A DNA stretch of 64,000 bases from Rhodobacter sp. (GTDB lineage: Bacteria > Pseudomonadota > Alphaproteobacteria > Rhodobacterales > Rhodobacteraceae). Location: NCBI GenBank assembly GCA_027489175.1, contig JAIYAE010000024.1, positions 1 through 64,000 of the forward strand. Reading direction: 5' to 3'. The notes beneath the pieces are model-generated. The model saw only the letters and a program-made list of their open reading frames with translations. It had not been told where the DNA came from and did not search any database. Both the position numbers and the translations under genes were made by a program. How positions within the stretch are numbered: position 1 is the first letter of the stretch; every line of letters starts with the position of its first letter. Positions 55,686 through 64,000 of the stretch are shown here, in pieces.

Positions 55686-55713
55686 GCAGGGCGGCGTTTG
55701 CTGCCCTGCTTTT
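55686..55713 (+). terminator. Stem-loop with T-run after the betaine binding-protein gene
   Basis: GCAGGGCGGC at 55686-55695 pairs with GCTGCCCTGC at 55700-55709 (one G-T wobble) around GTTT, and TTTT follows at 55710-55713. It lies 10 nt after the binding-protein stop and 34 nt before the ATPase gene. It probably limits transcription into the ATPase/permease genes and protects the binding-protein message. Confidence 0.7.
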
Positions 55714-55747
55714 CCAAAGGCCCAGACCCTTTCCGCCGGACCCATCC

Positions 55748-56767
55748 ATGAATGAACGCCCCGTCAAGCTTGCCTGTCGGCATGTCTGGAAAATCTACGG
55801 ACCGCATCCCGAACGGCTTTTGGCAGGCGGCAAATCCCCAACCTCAGACCAGATTCGCGCTGCCGACCATGTCGGCGCAGTGCGTGACGTCAGCCTTGAG
55901 GTCGGCGAGGGTGAGATTTTCGTCATCATGGGCCTCTCGGGTTCAGGCAAAAGCACATTGGTGCGCTGCCTGTCCCGTCTGATCGAGCCGACCGGTGGCG
56001 AACTTCTTTACGACGGTGAAGACCTCCTTAAGGCTTCGCCCGCCCGCATGATCGAGATTCGGCGCCATCGCATGGGTATGGTCTTCCAGCATTTCGCCCT
56101 TCTGCCGCATCTGACCGTGTTGGAGAACGTCGCCTTCCCCCTGGAAGTGCAGGGGATGGACCGTGAAAAGCGCGAAGCCCGCGCGCGTGAAGTGACTCAA
56201 CTGGTCGGCCTGCAGGCGCGCGAAGGGATGTATCCCCGCCAATTGTCAGGCGGTCAGCAGCAGCGCGTGGGCATTGCGCGCAGTCTGGCGGTTGAGCCTG
56301 ACCTGTGGTTCCTTGACGAACCCTTCAGCGCGCTTGACCCCCTGATCCGGCGCGAGATGCAGGAAGAATTCCTGCGCATCCAGCGCCAGTTGAAAAAGAC
56401 CATCGTCTTCATCACGCATGACTTTGATGAGGCGATCCGTCTGGCCGACCGCATCGCCATCATGAAGGACGGCGCGGTCGTTCAGGTGGCCACGCCCGAG
56501 GAACTGGTCCTGAACCCGGCAGACGACTATGTCACCGCCTTCACCGCACATGTGCCCCGGGCCAAGGTGGTGACGCTTGGCCGTGTCGCCGCACCCGGCG
56601 TGCCGGACGTCGTGGCGGGAATGCTGCCCGCCACAGCCCGGATCGAAGCCGTGGCCGAACAGATCGTCACCGCCAACGCCCCTTTCGCGGTCGAGCGTGA
56701 CGGGGCGGTGATCGGCCATGTCACCCCGGCGGCAGTGATCGCTATCCTGATCGGCAAGCGCGAATGA
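55748..56767 (+). CDS. Glycine-betaine-type ABC transporter ATPase (ProV-like)
   Basis: Encodes 339 residues. Walker A GLSGSGKST at about 61-69, signature [15 protein letters not shown], Walker B LWFLDEPFSALDP and H-loop ITHDFDEA. The family-typical KACRHVWKIYG-like N-terminus (here LACRHVWKIYG) and NPADDYVTAFTAHVPRAKV near the end identify ProV/OpuAA. A short CBS-like tail (AVERDGAVIGHVTPAAV) remains at the C-terminus, where osmoregulated homologues carry full CBS domains. It overlaps the permease gene by 4 nt. Confidence 0.92.
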   Translation: MNERPVKLACRHVWKIYGPHPERLLAGGKSPTSDQIRAADHVGAVRDVSLEVGEGEIFVIMGLSGSGKSTLVRCLSRLIEPTGGELLYDGEDLLKASPARMIEIRRHRMGMVFQHFALLPHLTVLENVAFPLEVQGMDREKREARAREVTQLVGLQAREGMYPRQLSGGQQQRVGIARSLAVEPDLWFLDEPFSALDPLIRREMQEEFLRIQRQLKKTIVFITHDFDEAIRLADRIAIMKDGAVVQVATPEELVLNPADDYVTAFTAHVPRAKVVTLGRVAAPGVPDVVAGMLPATARIEAVAEQIVTANAPFAVERDGAVIGHVTPAAVIAILIGKRE

Positions 56768-58725
56768 CGCTGTGGCGGGGCATTTGGGCCGCACTGGCAC
56801 TGCTGTCGCTTGGGCTGGCGATCTTTGCCACGGTGCCCGCAGGCTGGCTTTGGCCGCCCGAAGCGGTTCAGGTGCCGTTTGCCGCTTGGCTGACGGCGGG
56901 CATGAAATGGCTGACCGAAAGTGCCGCAATCGGGCCTGTCAGCGTCAAGGACCTGACGCGCGGCTTTGCGACGCTGATCGAGGCGCCCTATGATCTAGCC
57001 CGGGTTTTGCTGGTCGACGGGATCACCGAAGGCAAGGGCAGGCGGGCGACAACGATCATCCCACCCCTGTCTTGGGTGGCGGTCACGGTCGCCGCTGTGG
57101 CGCTGGGCCACTTTGCCCGAGATATCAAACTTGGTCTCCTGGCTGGGGCCTTGATGATCTACCTTGCCGTTTTCGGCCAATGGGACAGCGCGATGATCAC
57201 GCTGGCCTCCATCGTCATCGCGGTGCCTTTGGGCGTGGCGGGTGGCATGGCCATGGGCATCGCCGCCTGGCGCTGGAAGGCGGTGGAACGCGCCCTGTCG
57301 CCGATCCTTGACCTTATGCAGACAATCCCGACCTTTGCCTTCCTAGTGCCGATCCTGGTCCTTTTTGGCTTCGGCCCGGTGGCGGCTCTGCTGGCGACCA
57401 TCATCTACGCCATGCCGCCCATGGTGCGGGTGACCGTGGTCGCTCTGCGTGCCGTCCCGTCCGAGATCGTGGATTTCGCCAATATGGCGGGCTGCACGCC
57501 CTGGCAGCGGATGCGCAAGGTGATGCTGCCGGTGGCGCTGCCTGACCTTATGGTCGGGGTCAATCAGGTCATCATGCTCAGCCTGAACATGGTCATCATC
57601 GCGTCGATGATCGGGGCAGGCGGTCTCGGGGCCGATGTGCTGGAAAGCCTGCGCCGCCTGAACATTGGCGGCGGGATCGAGGCGGGGTTGGCAATTACGG
57701 CCCTTGCCGTCGTGCTGGACCGGCTGGGTCAGGCGATGTCAGAGCGGGTGGCTCGGGCCGAAGTACGCACCGGCAACTGGTGGAAGCGGCACCCTCGCAC
57801 CACGCTGGTCCTGATCGTGGCACTGGTCACCGGCGCGCTCGGGTTCCTGGTCCCAGCCCTGCAGGACTGGCCCAAAGCGTGGGAGATCACGACCAAACCC
57901 TTCTGGTCCAACCTGATCGAACACATCAACATCAACTACTTCGACCAGCTTGAAGCGATGCGCGTCTGGTTCCTGGAAAACCTGCTTCTGCCGGTGAAGC
58001 GCTTCTTTCTTGCCTTGCCTTGGCCCTTGATGCTGGCACTTCTGGCTCTCGCCGGGTGGCGCTTGGGCGGCTGGCGTCTGGCCGCGCTGACGCTGGTCCT
58101 TTCGGGATTTGTCGCGGCAACAGGCCTTTGGGAACAGGCGATGATCACCGTCTACCTTTGCGGCGTGTCGGTCGTGATCGCCATGGTGCTTGGCGTGCCC
58201 CTTGGCATCTGGGCCGCCTCAAGCGACGGTGCGGGCAAGGTGATCGGCACGGTGGTCGACACGCTGCAGACGCTACCCTCTTTCGTCTACCTCATCCCCG
58301 TGGTCATGCTGTTCCGCGTCGGGGACTTCAGCGCCCTGATCGCGGTTGTCCTGTTCGCCATCGTGCCTGCGGTGAAATACACCGCGCACGGCTTGCGGTC
58401 CGTTCCTGCCGAACTGATCGAGGCCGGGGTGGTCAGCGGCTGCACGCGCTGGCAGATGTTGTGGAAAGTGCGCTTGCCGATGGCGGTGCCGATGATCCTT
58501 CTGGGCTTGAACCAGACGATCCTGCTGGCACTTTCGATGCTTGTGATCACCGCGCTCGTCGGCACGCGTGACCTTGGGCAAGAGGTCTACGCCGCCCTTG
58601 CCACTGCCGATGTCGGACGCGGGCTCGTGGCGGGGCTTGCCGTCGCTGCCATCGCCATCATCGCAGACCGTCTGATCGGGGCCGCCGCCGCCGGCGCAAG
58701 GGCGCGGCTGGAGGGTGCCACCTGA
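56764..58725 (+). CDS. ABC transporter permease with two fused ProW-type domains
   Basis: Encodes 653 residues, about double the length of ordinary ProW. Two complete permease domains are visible. The first, at about 135-330, has VERALSPILDLMQTIPTFAFL and an EAA-like loop ending RKVMLPVALPDLM. The second, at about 455-650, has VVDTLQTLPSFVYLIP and VSGCTRWQMLWKVRLPMAVP. The two halves align with each other, pointing to duplication and fusion. One chain could supply both halves of the membrane channel. Confidence 0.92.
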   Translation: MTLWRGIWAALALLSLGLAIFATVPAGWLWPPEAVQVPFAAWLTAGMKWLTESAAIGPVSVKDLTRGFATLIEAPYDLARVLLVDGITEGKGRRATTIIPPLSWVAVTVAAVALGHFARDIKLGLLAGALMIYLAVFGQWDSAMITLASIVIAVPLGVAGGMAMGIAAWRWKAVERALSPILDLMQTIPTFAFLVPILVLFGFGPVAALLATIIYAMPPMVRVTVVALRAVPSEIVDFANMAGCTPWQRMRKVMLPVALPDLMVGVNQVIMLSLNMVIIASMIGAGGLGADVLESLRRLNIGGGIEAGLAITALAVVLDRLGQAMSERVARAEVRTGNWWKRHPRTTLVLIVALVTGALGFLVPALQDWPKAWEITTKPFWSNLIEHININYFDQLEAMRVWFLENLLLPVKRFFLALPWPLMLALLALAGWRLGGWRLAALTLVLSGFVAATGLWEQAMITVYLCGVSVVIAMVLGVPLGIWAASSDGAGKVIGTVVDTLQTLPSFVYLIPVVMLFRVGDFSALIAVVLFAIVPAVKYTAHGLRSVPAELIEAGVVSGCTRWQMLWKVRLPMAVPMILLGLNQTILLALSMLVITALVGTRDLGQEVYAALATADVGRGLVAGLAVAAIAIIADRLIGAAAAGARARLEGAT

Positions 58726-58794
58726 CCTGCCGCCTGATTTACAACACCGGCCCGCGGCGATAGCCTGTTGCCCGCAGTCTGAAAGGCCCGTCCG

Positions 58795-59916
58795 GTGACC
58801 CAGCCCCGCATCATCGAAGCCGACGCCGCCGGGGTTTCCAACGCCGATATTTGCGCCTTCTATGCCACGCATTGGGCCCGTCCGATTGCGCTGTCACGCC
58901 CCGACTTCCTGCACTGGCAAATGAATGCCGCACCGGGTGCTAAGGGGCGCAACCATTCGGTCGTGGCACTTGAAGGTGACCGGATCATCGCGGTTATGGG
59001 CGTCACCCCCGCCACGTTCCAGTATCTGCGCCAAGACTGCACCGGGGCGGAGTTGACAACCTGGGTCGTCGCCCCTGAGGCGCGCGGCAAGGGCGTGGGC
59101 AAGGCGATCCTCCAGCATCTGCAGGGGCGCTATGCGGTCCTGACCGGTGCTGGCATCACCGGGGCTGCCCTGCCGCTTTATCTGGGCGCGGGGTTCACCC
59201 ATCTCGCCCATATGCCACGCTTCTTCTATGTCGCCGATTTCGCCAAGGCGCAGGCCTTCGCCAGCATTCCCGACCCGGCCCAAGCCGTCACTGCCCGCCG
59301 TCAGGCCCAAGCCGCCCCCCAGCTTTGGCGCGCCGAAGCCGTTCCTGCCGCCGCCCTGGCCCCCGCCGCCGCCAGCCTGTCGCCCTACGGCCATTTCCGC
59401 CGCGATGCCGCGCGGCTGGCTTGGCGGCACGACCGGCACGCCGCCTTCCGGTATGCGGCATTCACCGTGCAGGACCCTGGCCAATCCGGCACCAGCGCGG
59501 GTGTCATCCTGCGCGAAGATACCGTTCTGCAAACCCCGATCCTTCATGTGGTCGATCTTTTCGGCCCCCCCCACCACATGCCCGCGGCCCTTGCCTTCAT
59601 CGAGGATGAGGCCCGCCGCCGGGGTGCCGCGTTTGTTGACATCAGTCTGACCGCCGGCCCCCTGATCGCCCGCCTAAGGGCACGCGGCTGGTCTTCTGCC
59701 GTTGACGACCCGCTGATCGAGCTGCCGTCGCTCTTCTACCCCGTGGAACTGCGTCGCCCGCCGACCACGTCCTTGATCCTCTGGGGCAGGGACGCGCCGC
59801 AGCGGCTTTATGACTTCAGCCGCCTGCATATCACCCGGGCGGACATGGACCTCGACCGACCCACCCTTGCTTGGTATGACCAGCATCCGACCGGACCCTC
59901 CGACCTGCCCAGATGA
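58795..59916 (+). CDS. GNAT-family N-acetyltransferase
   Basis: Encodes 373 residues from a GTG start. The acetyl-CoA motif VVAPEARGKGVGKAIL is at about residues 91-106, and LPLYLGAGFTHL follows. The C-terminal 200 residues contain a second mixed alpha/beta region without a clear second acetyl-CoA motif. It lies 14 nt upstream of a polysaccharide deacetylase gene and in line with two Kdo-transferase genes, so a role in envelope glycan modification is likely. The acceptor is unknown. Confidence 0.78.
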   Translation: MTQPRIIEADAAGVSNADICAFYATHWARPIALSRPDFLHWQMNAAPGAKGRNHSVVALEGDRIIAVMGVTPATFQYLRQDCTGAELTTWVVAPEARGKGVGKAILQHLQGRYAVLTGAGITGAALPLYLGAGFTHLAHMPRFFYVADFAKAQAFASIPDPAQAVTARRQAQAAPQLWRAEAVPAAALAPAAASLSPYGHFRRDAARLAWRHDRHAAFRYAAFTVQDPGQSGTSAGVILREDTVLQTPILHVVDLFGPPHHMPAALAFIEDEARRRGAAFVDISLTAGPLIARLRARGWSSAVDDPLIELPSLFYPVELRRPPTTSLILWGRDAPQRLYDFSRLHITRADMDLDRPTLAWYDQHPTGPSDLPR

Positions 59917-59929
59917 AAAGGCGCGCGAC

Positions 59930-60940
59930 GTGGCCATGACCCCCGTCTCCTCTCCTGCGGCGCTGACAACGGTGATGTATCACTATGTCCGCCCGGTCGC
60001 CGCCCGCGCCTTCCCGCGGCTGCCAGCGCTGGAGCTTGCGGATTTTCTGGGCCAGCTTGACCACCTTCAGGCGCACTACACCCTCATGACGCCCCAAGCC
60101 TTCCTGCAGACGCTGGAAGCGGGTGACCCCCTGCCGCCTCGCGCTTGCCTTCTGACCTTTGACGACGGCTATGCCGACCATTACCGCCACGTTTTCCCCC
60201 ATCTCGTGGATCGTGGACTGGCGGGGTTCTTCTTCGCGCCGAAATCCTCGCTGATCGACCGGCACCTGCTTGAGGTGAACCAGATCCAGTTCACTCTTGC
60301 CAGCCATCCACAGCCAAAGGCCCTGGCGGATGAGGTTGATACCCTACTGCGCAGCGATTGGGCGATTGATCCTGCCCCCCTCCGCGCAGCCCACTTCGCG
60401 CCAAACCGGTTCGATGGGCCCGAGATCGCCTATGTCAAACGCCTGCTGCAGCACGCCTTGCCAGCGCATGTGCGCAGCCAACTGGCGGCACAGCTTTTCG
60501 CCCGCCATGTCTCAAACGACCCGCTGGCCTTCGCCGAAGACCTTTACCTGACACCCGCGCAGGCGCGGGAAATGCTGGGGGCAGGCATGGGCTTTGGCGG
60601 GCATGGTGACCGCCATCTGTGGCACGGTCTGGCCAGCCCAACGGACCTTGCGGCCGAGGTTGCCGGTTCCATCGCCGCCCTCGCGGCCATCGGGGTTTCG
60701 CCGCAGGATTCCTGCTATTGCTATCCCTTCGGCAGCCAGACCGAAGCGGTGCGCCAAAGCGTGGCCGCCGCCGGGTTCCGGGCGGCCTTCACCGTCGTGC
60801 CAGAGCTTTGGAGACCAGGATCAGACCTTCTCCAGATCGCGCGCCTTGATACCAACGACCTGCCGCATCGTCCCACGGCCCAGGACCCCTGGCTGATGCG
60901 GGCGATGTATGGTCGGGCCCTTTCTGGCGCGGGTGGCTAG
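59930..60940 (+). CDS. Polysaccharide deacetylase-family protein
   Basis: Encodes 336 residues from GTG 59930, with AAAAGG at 59916-59921; ATG 59936 is an alternative. The NodB-type domain begins at VMYHYVRPV. The metal and catalytic motif TFDDGYADHY is at about residues 77-86, and the second metal motif is GHGDRHLWHGL. It probably removes acetyl groups from an envelope polysaccharide or glycolipid. No signal peptide is evident, which suggests cytoplasmic action. The next gene starts directly after the stop. Confidence 0.86.
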   Translation: MAMTPVSSPAALTTVMYHYVRPVAARAFPRLPALELADFLGQLDHLQAHYTLMTPQAFLQTLEAGDPLPPRACLLTFDDGYADHYRHVFPHLVDRGLAGFFFAPKSSLIDRHLLEVNQIQFTLASHPQPKALADEVDTLLRSDWAIDPAPLRAAHFAPNRFDGPEIAYVKRLLQHALPAHVRSQLAAQLFARHVSNDPLAFAEDLYLTPAQAREMLGAGMGFGGHGDRHLWHGLASPTDLAAEVAGSIAALAAIGVSPQDSCYCYPFGSQTEAVRQSVAAAGFRAAFTVVPELWRPGSDLLQIARLDTNDLPHRPTAQDPWLMRAMYGRALSGAGG

Positions 60941-62197
60941 ATGTGGGCCTACCTTCTGGCCCGGCGCGCATTGCAGCCGGTCATGCGCGCCGTCCTTCGC
61001 CGCCGAGTGCGTCAGGGCAAAGAGGACCCGGCCCGTATGGGCGAAAAGCTGGGCCAGCCAACGCGGCCCCGTCCAAAGGGACCACTGGTCTGGATTCATG
61101 CCGTAGGTCTGGGTGAGGTGCTGGCCCTGCGCCCCTTGATCGACGCGCTGCAGGTTCAGCACCCGGGCCTTGGCGTCCTGGTGACCTCAACCGCGCGATC
61201 CTCGGCGCAGGTGATTGGCACCAACCTGCCAGCGGGGGCGCTGCACCAGATGCTGCCCCTTGATGGGCCAGACTTCATGCGGGCGTTCCTTGACCACTGG
61301 CGCCCCGACCTGTCGATCTGGTCAGAACAAGACCTCTGGCCGGGGGCGGTTCATGACGCCGCCGCGCGGGGCATTCCCCTGGCTTACGTCAACGCGCGGA
61401 TGAACGCGGCTTCCTATGCCAAGCGCGCCCGGATCGCCGGGATCTACCGCGCCACCCTGTCCCGGTTCGCGCGCGTCCTCGCTCAGGATGCCGAAAGTGC
61501 CGACAACCTGCGCAAGCTTGGGGCGGCAGAGGTCCGCCAGATGCGGTCGCTGAAACCGGCCGCGCAGCCGTTGCACGCGGACCCGGGCGATTTGGCGCAG
61601 CTTCAGGCGCAGCTTGCGAACCGCAAGGTTTGGGTTGCCGCCTCCACCCACGCCGCGGATGAGGCGGTGGTGATCGCCGCCCAAGCCAGGCTGCAGGCGC
61701 AGGACCCGGCCTGGCTTTTGATCCTGACCCCACGCCTTCCTGCCCGCGTGGCCGAGGTGGGCATGTCGCTGACAGCCGCTGGGCTGATCTTCGCGCAGCG
61801 CAGCCTTCGCCAACCCCCACACCCGCAAACCGCCGTCCTTCTGGCCGACACCTTTGGCGAGCTTGGCCTGTGGTACCGCCTTGCCCAGTGCGCCTTCGTC
61901 GGCGGGTCCTTCGGCGGCCTTGGGGGGCATAACCCGTGGGAGGCGGTCTGCCTTGGCCTGCCGGTCCTCACCGGCCCCGATACCGCCAATTTCCGTGCCG
62001 ACTATGCCGAGCTTGCGGCCCTTGGTCTTGCACAGACGCTGCCCGACGATGACAGCGCCACTTCGCTGGTGGATAAGGTTCTGCGCAGCACGAGCCATGG
62101 CCAGCTTGACGCGGTCCGCACACTGATCGACACCGCAAGGGATGAGGTCGCGCTTCTCGCGCGGGACCTCTTGTCCCTGATGAAAGCGCCGAAGTGA
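60941..62197 (+). CDS. 3-deoxy-D-manno-octulosonic acid (Kdo) transferase, first paralogue
   Basis: Encodes 418 residues of the WaaA/KdtA family, starting directly after the deacetylase stop. GPLVWIHAVGLGEVLA is the conserved N-terminal donor-region motif; WSEQDLWPG replaces the usual ETELWP segment. VWVAASTHAADE and FVGGSFGGLGGHNPWEA are the nucleotide-sugar-binding motifs. The enzyme adds Kdo to lipid A. It overlaps the next, related gene by 4 nt. Divergence at the acceptor motif may mean a different acceptor or a modified lipid A. Confidence 0.88.
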   Translation: MWAYLLARRALQPVMRAVLRRRVRQGKEDPARMGEKLGQPTRPRPKGPLVWIHAVGLGEVLALRPLIDALQVQHPGLGVLVTSTARSSAQVIGTNLPAGALHQMLPLDGPDFMRAFLDHWRPDLSIWSEQDLWPGAVHDAAARGIPLAYVNARMNAASYAKRARIAGIYRATLSRFARVLAQDAESADNLRKLGAAEVRQMRSLKPAAQPLHADPGDLAQLQAQLANRKVWVAASTHAADEAVVIAAQARLQAQDPAWLLILTPRLPARVAEVGMSLTAAGLIFAQRSLRQPPHPQTAVLLADTFGELGLWYRLAQCAFVGGSFGGLGGHNPWEAVCLGLPVLTGPDTANFRADYAELAALGLAQTLPDDDSATSLVDKVLRSTSHGQLDAVRTLIDTARDEVALLARDLLSLMKAPK

Positions 62198-63495
62198 TCC
62201 TGCAGCTTTTCCTTTTGGTCTATCGTCTGGCCTGGCTCTTCCTCTTGCCGGTCGTGCTGGTCTACCTCTGGCATCGGGGACGCAAGGATCCCGACTATCG
62301 CACTCACCTGGCCGAGCGTTTCGGGGTCTACGGCCGTGCCCTGCCAAAAGGGGTGATCTGGCTGCATGTGGTCAGCCTTGGCGAAACCCGGTCAGCTGCT
62401 GGGCTGATCCGGGCGTTGCTGGCACGCGGTGACCAGGTGCTTTTGACCCATTTCACCCCAGCCGGCCGCCGCGAATCCGCACGCCTCTTTGCGGCCGAGA
62501 TTGCCTCGGGCGCCGTGACCGTCGTCTGGGTGCCCTTCGACATGGCCTGGTGCCACCGCCGCTTTCTGACCGCCTGCCGCCCCCGGATCGGCCTGACGCT
62601 TGAGGTCGAGATTTGGCCCGCCATGATCTTCACGGCCCGCGCCGCCGGGGTGCCGCTTTACCTGTGCAACGGGCAATACGCGACGAGACCTCTCGCCCGC
62701 GACAGCCAGGGTCTGCGCCTGCGCCAAAGGGTGATCCGGGGGCTTGCAGGGGCGCTGGTCAAGTCGCAGCTGCAGGCGGATCGGTTTGCGCGGGTCGGCC
62801 TGACAAATGTGATCGTCACGGGTGAGCTGCGGTTTGACCAGCCGATCCCGGAAAACCAGCTGACTGCCGCCAAAACCCTTCGCGCGACGATCCCGCTGGG
62901 GCGTGAGGTCATCACCATCGCCAGCGGAGTGCAGGGCGAAGAGGCGATGTTCGCCACGGTGATCAAGGCGATCAAAGCCCGGCCAGATCCCGCCCCGCTT
63001 TTCGTCTACGTCCCCCGCGCGCCGGAACGGTTTGACGCCGTCGCCCAGTCTCTGGAGGCGGCGGGGCTGGTCGTGGCGCGGCGCAGTCAGGTGCTTGGCC
63101 CCGACCTGTCACCGCTCGCCCCGCTGGACGGGGTTGACGTGCTTCTGGGCGACAGCTTGGGTGAGATGTTCTTCTACCTTGCCCTTTGTGACCGGGCCAT
63201 CGTCGGCGGCGGCTTCACCGAGCGGGGGGCCCATAACGTCATCGAGCCGTTGATGCTGGGCAAGCCCGTGCTGACCGGCCCGCATGTCTGGACCATCGAA
63301 TACCCCTTTGTCGAGGCCGAGGCCCTTGGCATCGCCCGCAGCCTGCCGGACGCTTACGCGCTGATGGCCGCGCTCAAAGAGCCGACGCCGCAGGTCGCGG
63401 ACCAGATCGCGGCCTTTCTGGCGGAACATAGCGGCGCCAGTGCCAAGACGCTGGCGGCGATTGATCGGGTTCTTATCGACAAGGCCGGGGGGTAG
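62194..63495 (+). CDS. 3-deoxy-D-manno-octulosonic acid (Kdo) transferase, second paralogue
   Basis: Encodes 433 residues from a GTG that overlaps the previous stop. An N-terminal membrane segment (about 4-26) is followed by WLHVVSLGETRSAAGLIRAL. LTLEVEIWPAMI is the acceptor-side motif, and AIVGGGFTERGAHNVIEP is the C-terminal CMP-Kdo-binding motif. This copy is closer to canonical WaaA (TERGAHNVIEP versus the usual GGHNPLEP). Two tandem copies suggest stepwise addition of different sugars. Confidence 0.88.
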   Translation: MILQLFLLVYRLAWLFLLPVVLVYLWHRGRKDPDYRTHLAERFGVYGRALPKGVIWLHVVSLGETRSAAGLIRALLARGDQVLLTHFTPAGRRESARLFAAEIASGAVTVVWVPFDMAWCHRRFLTACRPRIGLTLEVEIWPAMIFTARAAGVPLYLCNGQYATRPLARDSQGLRLRQRVIRGLAGALVKSQLQADRFARVGLTNVIVTGELRFDQPIPENQLTAAKTLRATIPLGREVITIASGVQGEEAMFATVIKAIKARPDPAPLFVYVPRAPERFDAVAQSLEAAGLVVARRSQVLGPDLSPLAPLDGVDVLLGDSLGEMFFYLALCDRAIVGGGFTERGAHNVIEPLMLGKPVLTGPHVWTIEYPFVEAEALGIARSLPDAYALMAALKEPTPQVADQIAAFLAEHSGASAKTLAAIDRVLIDKAGG

Positions 63496-63550
63496 GCCCG
63501 CGGTGATGTCCCGGGCGGGGACATTTTTTGAGACAAGCGATTTCAATGGG

Positions 63551-63578
63551 TTGCTGAATCAGTTTAACCATTCAGCAA
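63551..63578. repeat. Inverted repeat between convergent genes
   Basis: TTGCTGAAT at 63551-63559 is perfectly repeated in reverse complement as ATTCAGCAA at 63570-63578 around a 10-nt centre. A second dyad, CGGGCGGC 63591-63598 with GCCGCCCG 63612-63619, lies nearby with an inner CCCTGCAGGG palindrome. They sit between a Kdo-transferase gene (+) and ettA (-) and could act as transcription end structures; neither has a strong T-run. Confidence 0.5.
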
Positions 63579-63630
63579 TCTTTGCTGTGTCGGGCGGCAC
63601 CCCTGCAGGGCGCCGCCCGGTAGGCCGTTC

Positions 63631-64000
63631 TTAGCGCGCGAAGCGCTTGTACTTCACCCGTTTCGGTTCCAGAGCGTCTGGTCCCAGACGGCGGACCTTG
63701 TCTTCCTCGTAGGCCTGGAAGTTACCCTCGAACCATTCGACATGGGCGTCGCCCTCGAACGCCAGGATGTGGGTGCAGAGGCGGTCAAGGAAGAAACGGT
63801 CGTGGCTGATTATGATCGCGCAGCCTGCGAAATCCTCGATCGCGGCTTCCAGCGCCTGCAGGGTTTCGACGTCAAGGTCGTTGGTCGGTTCGTCAAGGAG
63901 GAGCACGTTGCCGCCCGACTTCAGAAGCTTCGCCATGTGGACGCGGTTGCGTTCGCCGCCCGAGAGAAGCCCGACCTTCTTCTGCTGGTCGGTGCCCTTG
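63631..64000 (-). CDS. ettA: Energy-dependent translational throttle protein EttA (C-terminal part)
   Basis: The window ends inside this minus-strand ABC-F gene; the part seen is its C-terminal 122 residues. The signature [15 protein letters not shown], Walker [12 protein letters not shown] and H-loop IISHDRFF are present. It ends with [21 protein letters not shown] and [10 protein letters not shown], the EttA tail. EttA is a ribosome-binding ATPase that gates entry into elongation according to energy state. The stop TAA is at 63633-63631. Confidence 0.93.
   Translation of the reverse strand, partial: KGTDQQKKVGLLSGGERNRVHMAKLLKSGGNVLLLDEPTNDLDVETLQALEAAIEDFAGCAIIISHDRFFLDRLCTHILAFEGDAHVEWFEGNFQAYEEDKVRRLGPDALEPKRVKYKRFAR

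Noticed and set aside
1-64000. CRISPR arrays, insertion sequences and prophage genes
   Set aside because: No regularly spaced repeats, transposase or phage structural motifs were seen in either strand.

Overview
The window is chromosomal DNA from a GC-rich alphaproteobacterium, most likely a member of the Rhodobacteraceae. The evidence is the spc/alpha ribosomal gene order, a complete bztABCD-type amino-acid transporter, an ATP12-family F1 chaperone, a short-form adenylate kinase, hemC and hemE divergently arranged around a PpsR/CrtJ-like site, and protein sequences typical of that family. I see no insertion sequence, prophage, CRISPR array or integrase. No species name can be supported from the sequence alone.

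Layout. 1-7.9 kb: end of rplE, then rpsN-rpsH-rplF-rplR-rpsE-rpmD-rplO-secY-adk, then rpsM-rpsK-rpoA-rplQ with its own promoter in the adk-rpsM gap, a strong hairpin before rpoA and a classic terminator after rplQ. 8-9.3 kb: a luxR-luxI quorum-sensing pair. 9.4-12.9 kb: rarA, crcB, rluC and an ATP12-family chaperone gene. 13.2-17.6 kb: bztABCD, followed by a small membrane protein. 18-22 kb: a GDSL esterase divergent from an ABC ATPase/FtsX-type permease pair, the usual tesA-ybbA-ybbP arrangement. 22-24 kb: hemC and hemE, divergent. 24-32.4 kb: EamA transporter, sixA, an Fe-S protein, argB, a peptidoglycan-binding protein, an SDR, a DUF3833 lipoprotein, ttcA and an EAL protein. 32.6-36.7 kb: yidC-MOSC-engB converging on rpmH-rnpA-yidD. 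36.9-40.6 kb: a TVP38-family membrane protein, a pyridine nucleotide-disulfide oxidoreductase, an orphan histidine kinase and tRNA-Arg(ACG).

The accessory highlight is 40.7-54.4 kb. A 925-residue protein on the minus strand joins a trypsin-like serine peptidase domain to a papain-like cysteine peptidase domain. Divergent from it is a translationally coupled four-gene unit. It encodes a giant (about 2,470-residue) exported multicopper oxidase whose copper motifs run in permuted order, an exported propeller-like protein, a SCO1/SenC copper chaperone and a mono-haem cytochrome c. Together these look like a periplasmic metal-oxidising module. By family resemblance (MnxG/MofA-like giant oxidases) Mn(II) is the first substrate to test; this is inference.

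54.7-58.7 kb holds a glycine-betaine/choline-type ABC importer with two permease domains fused in one chain. 58.8-63.5 kb is a lipopolysaccharide/envelope block (acetyltransferase, deacetylase, two tandem Kdo-transferase paralogues). The window ends inside ettA on the minus strand.
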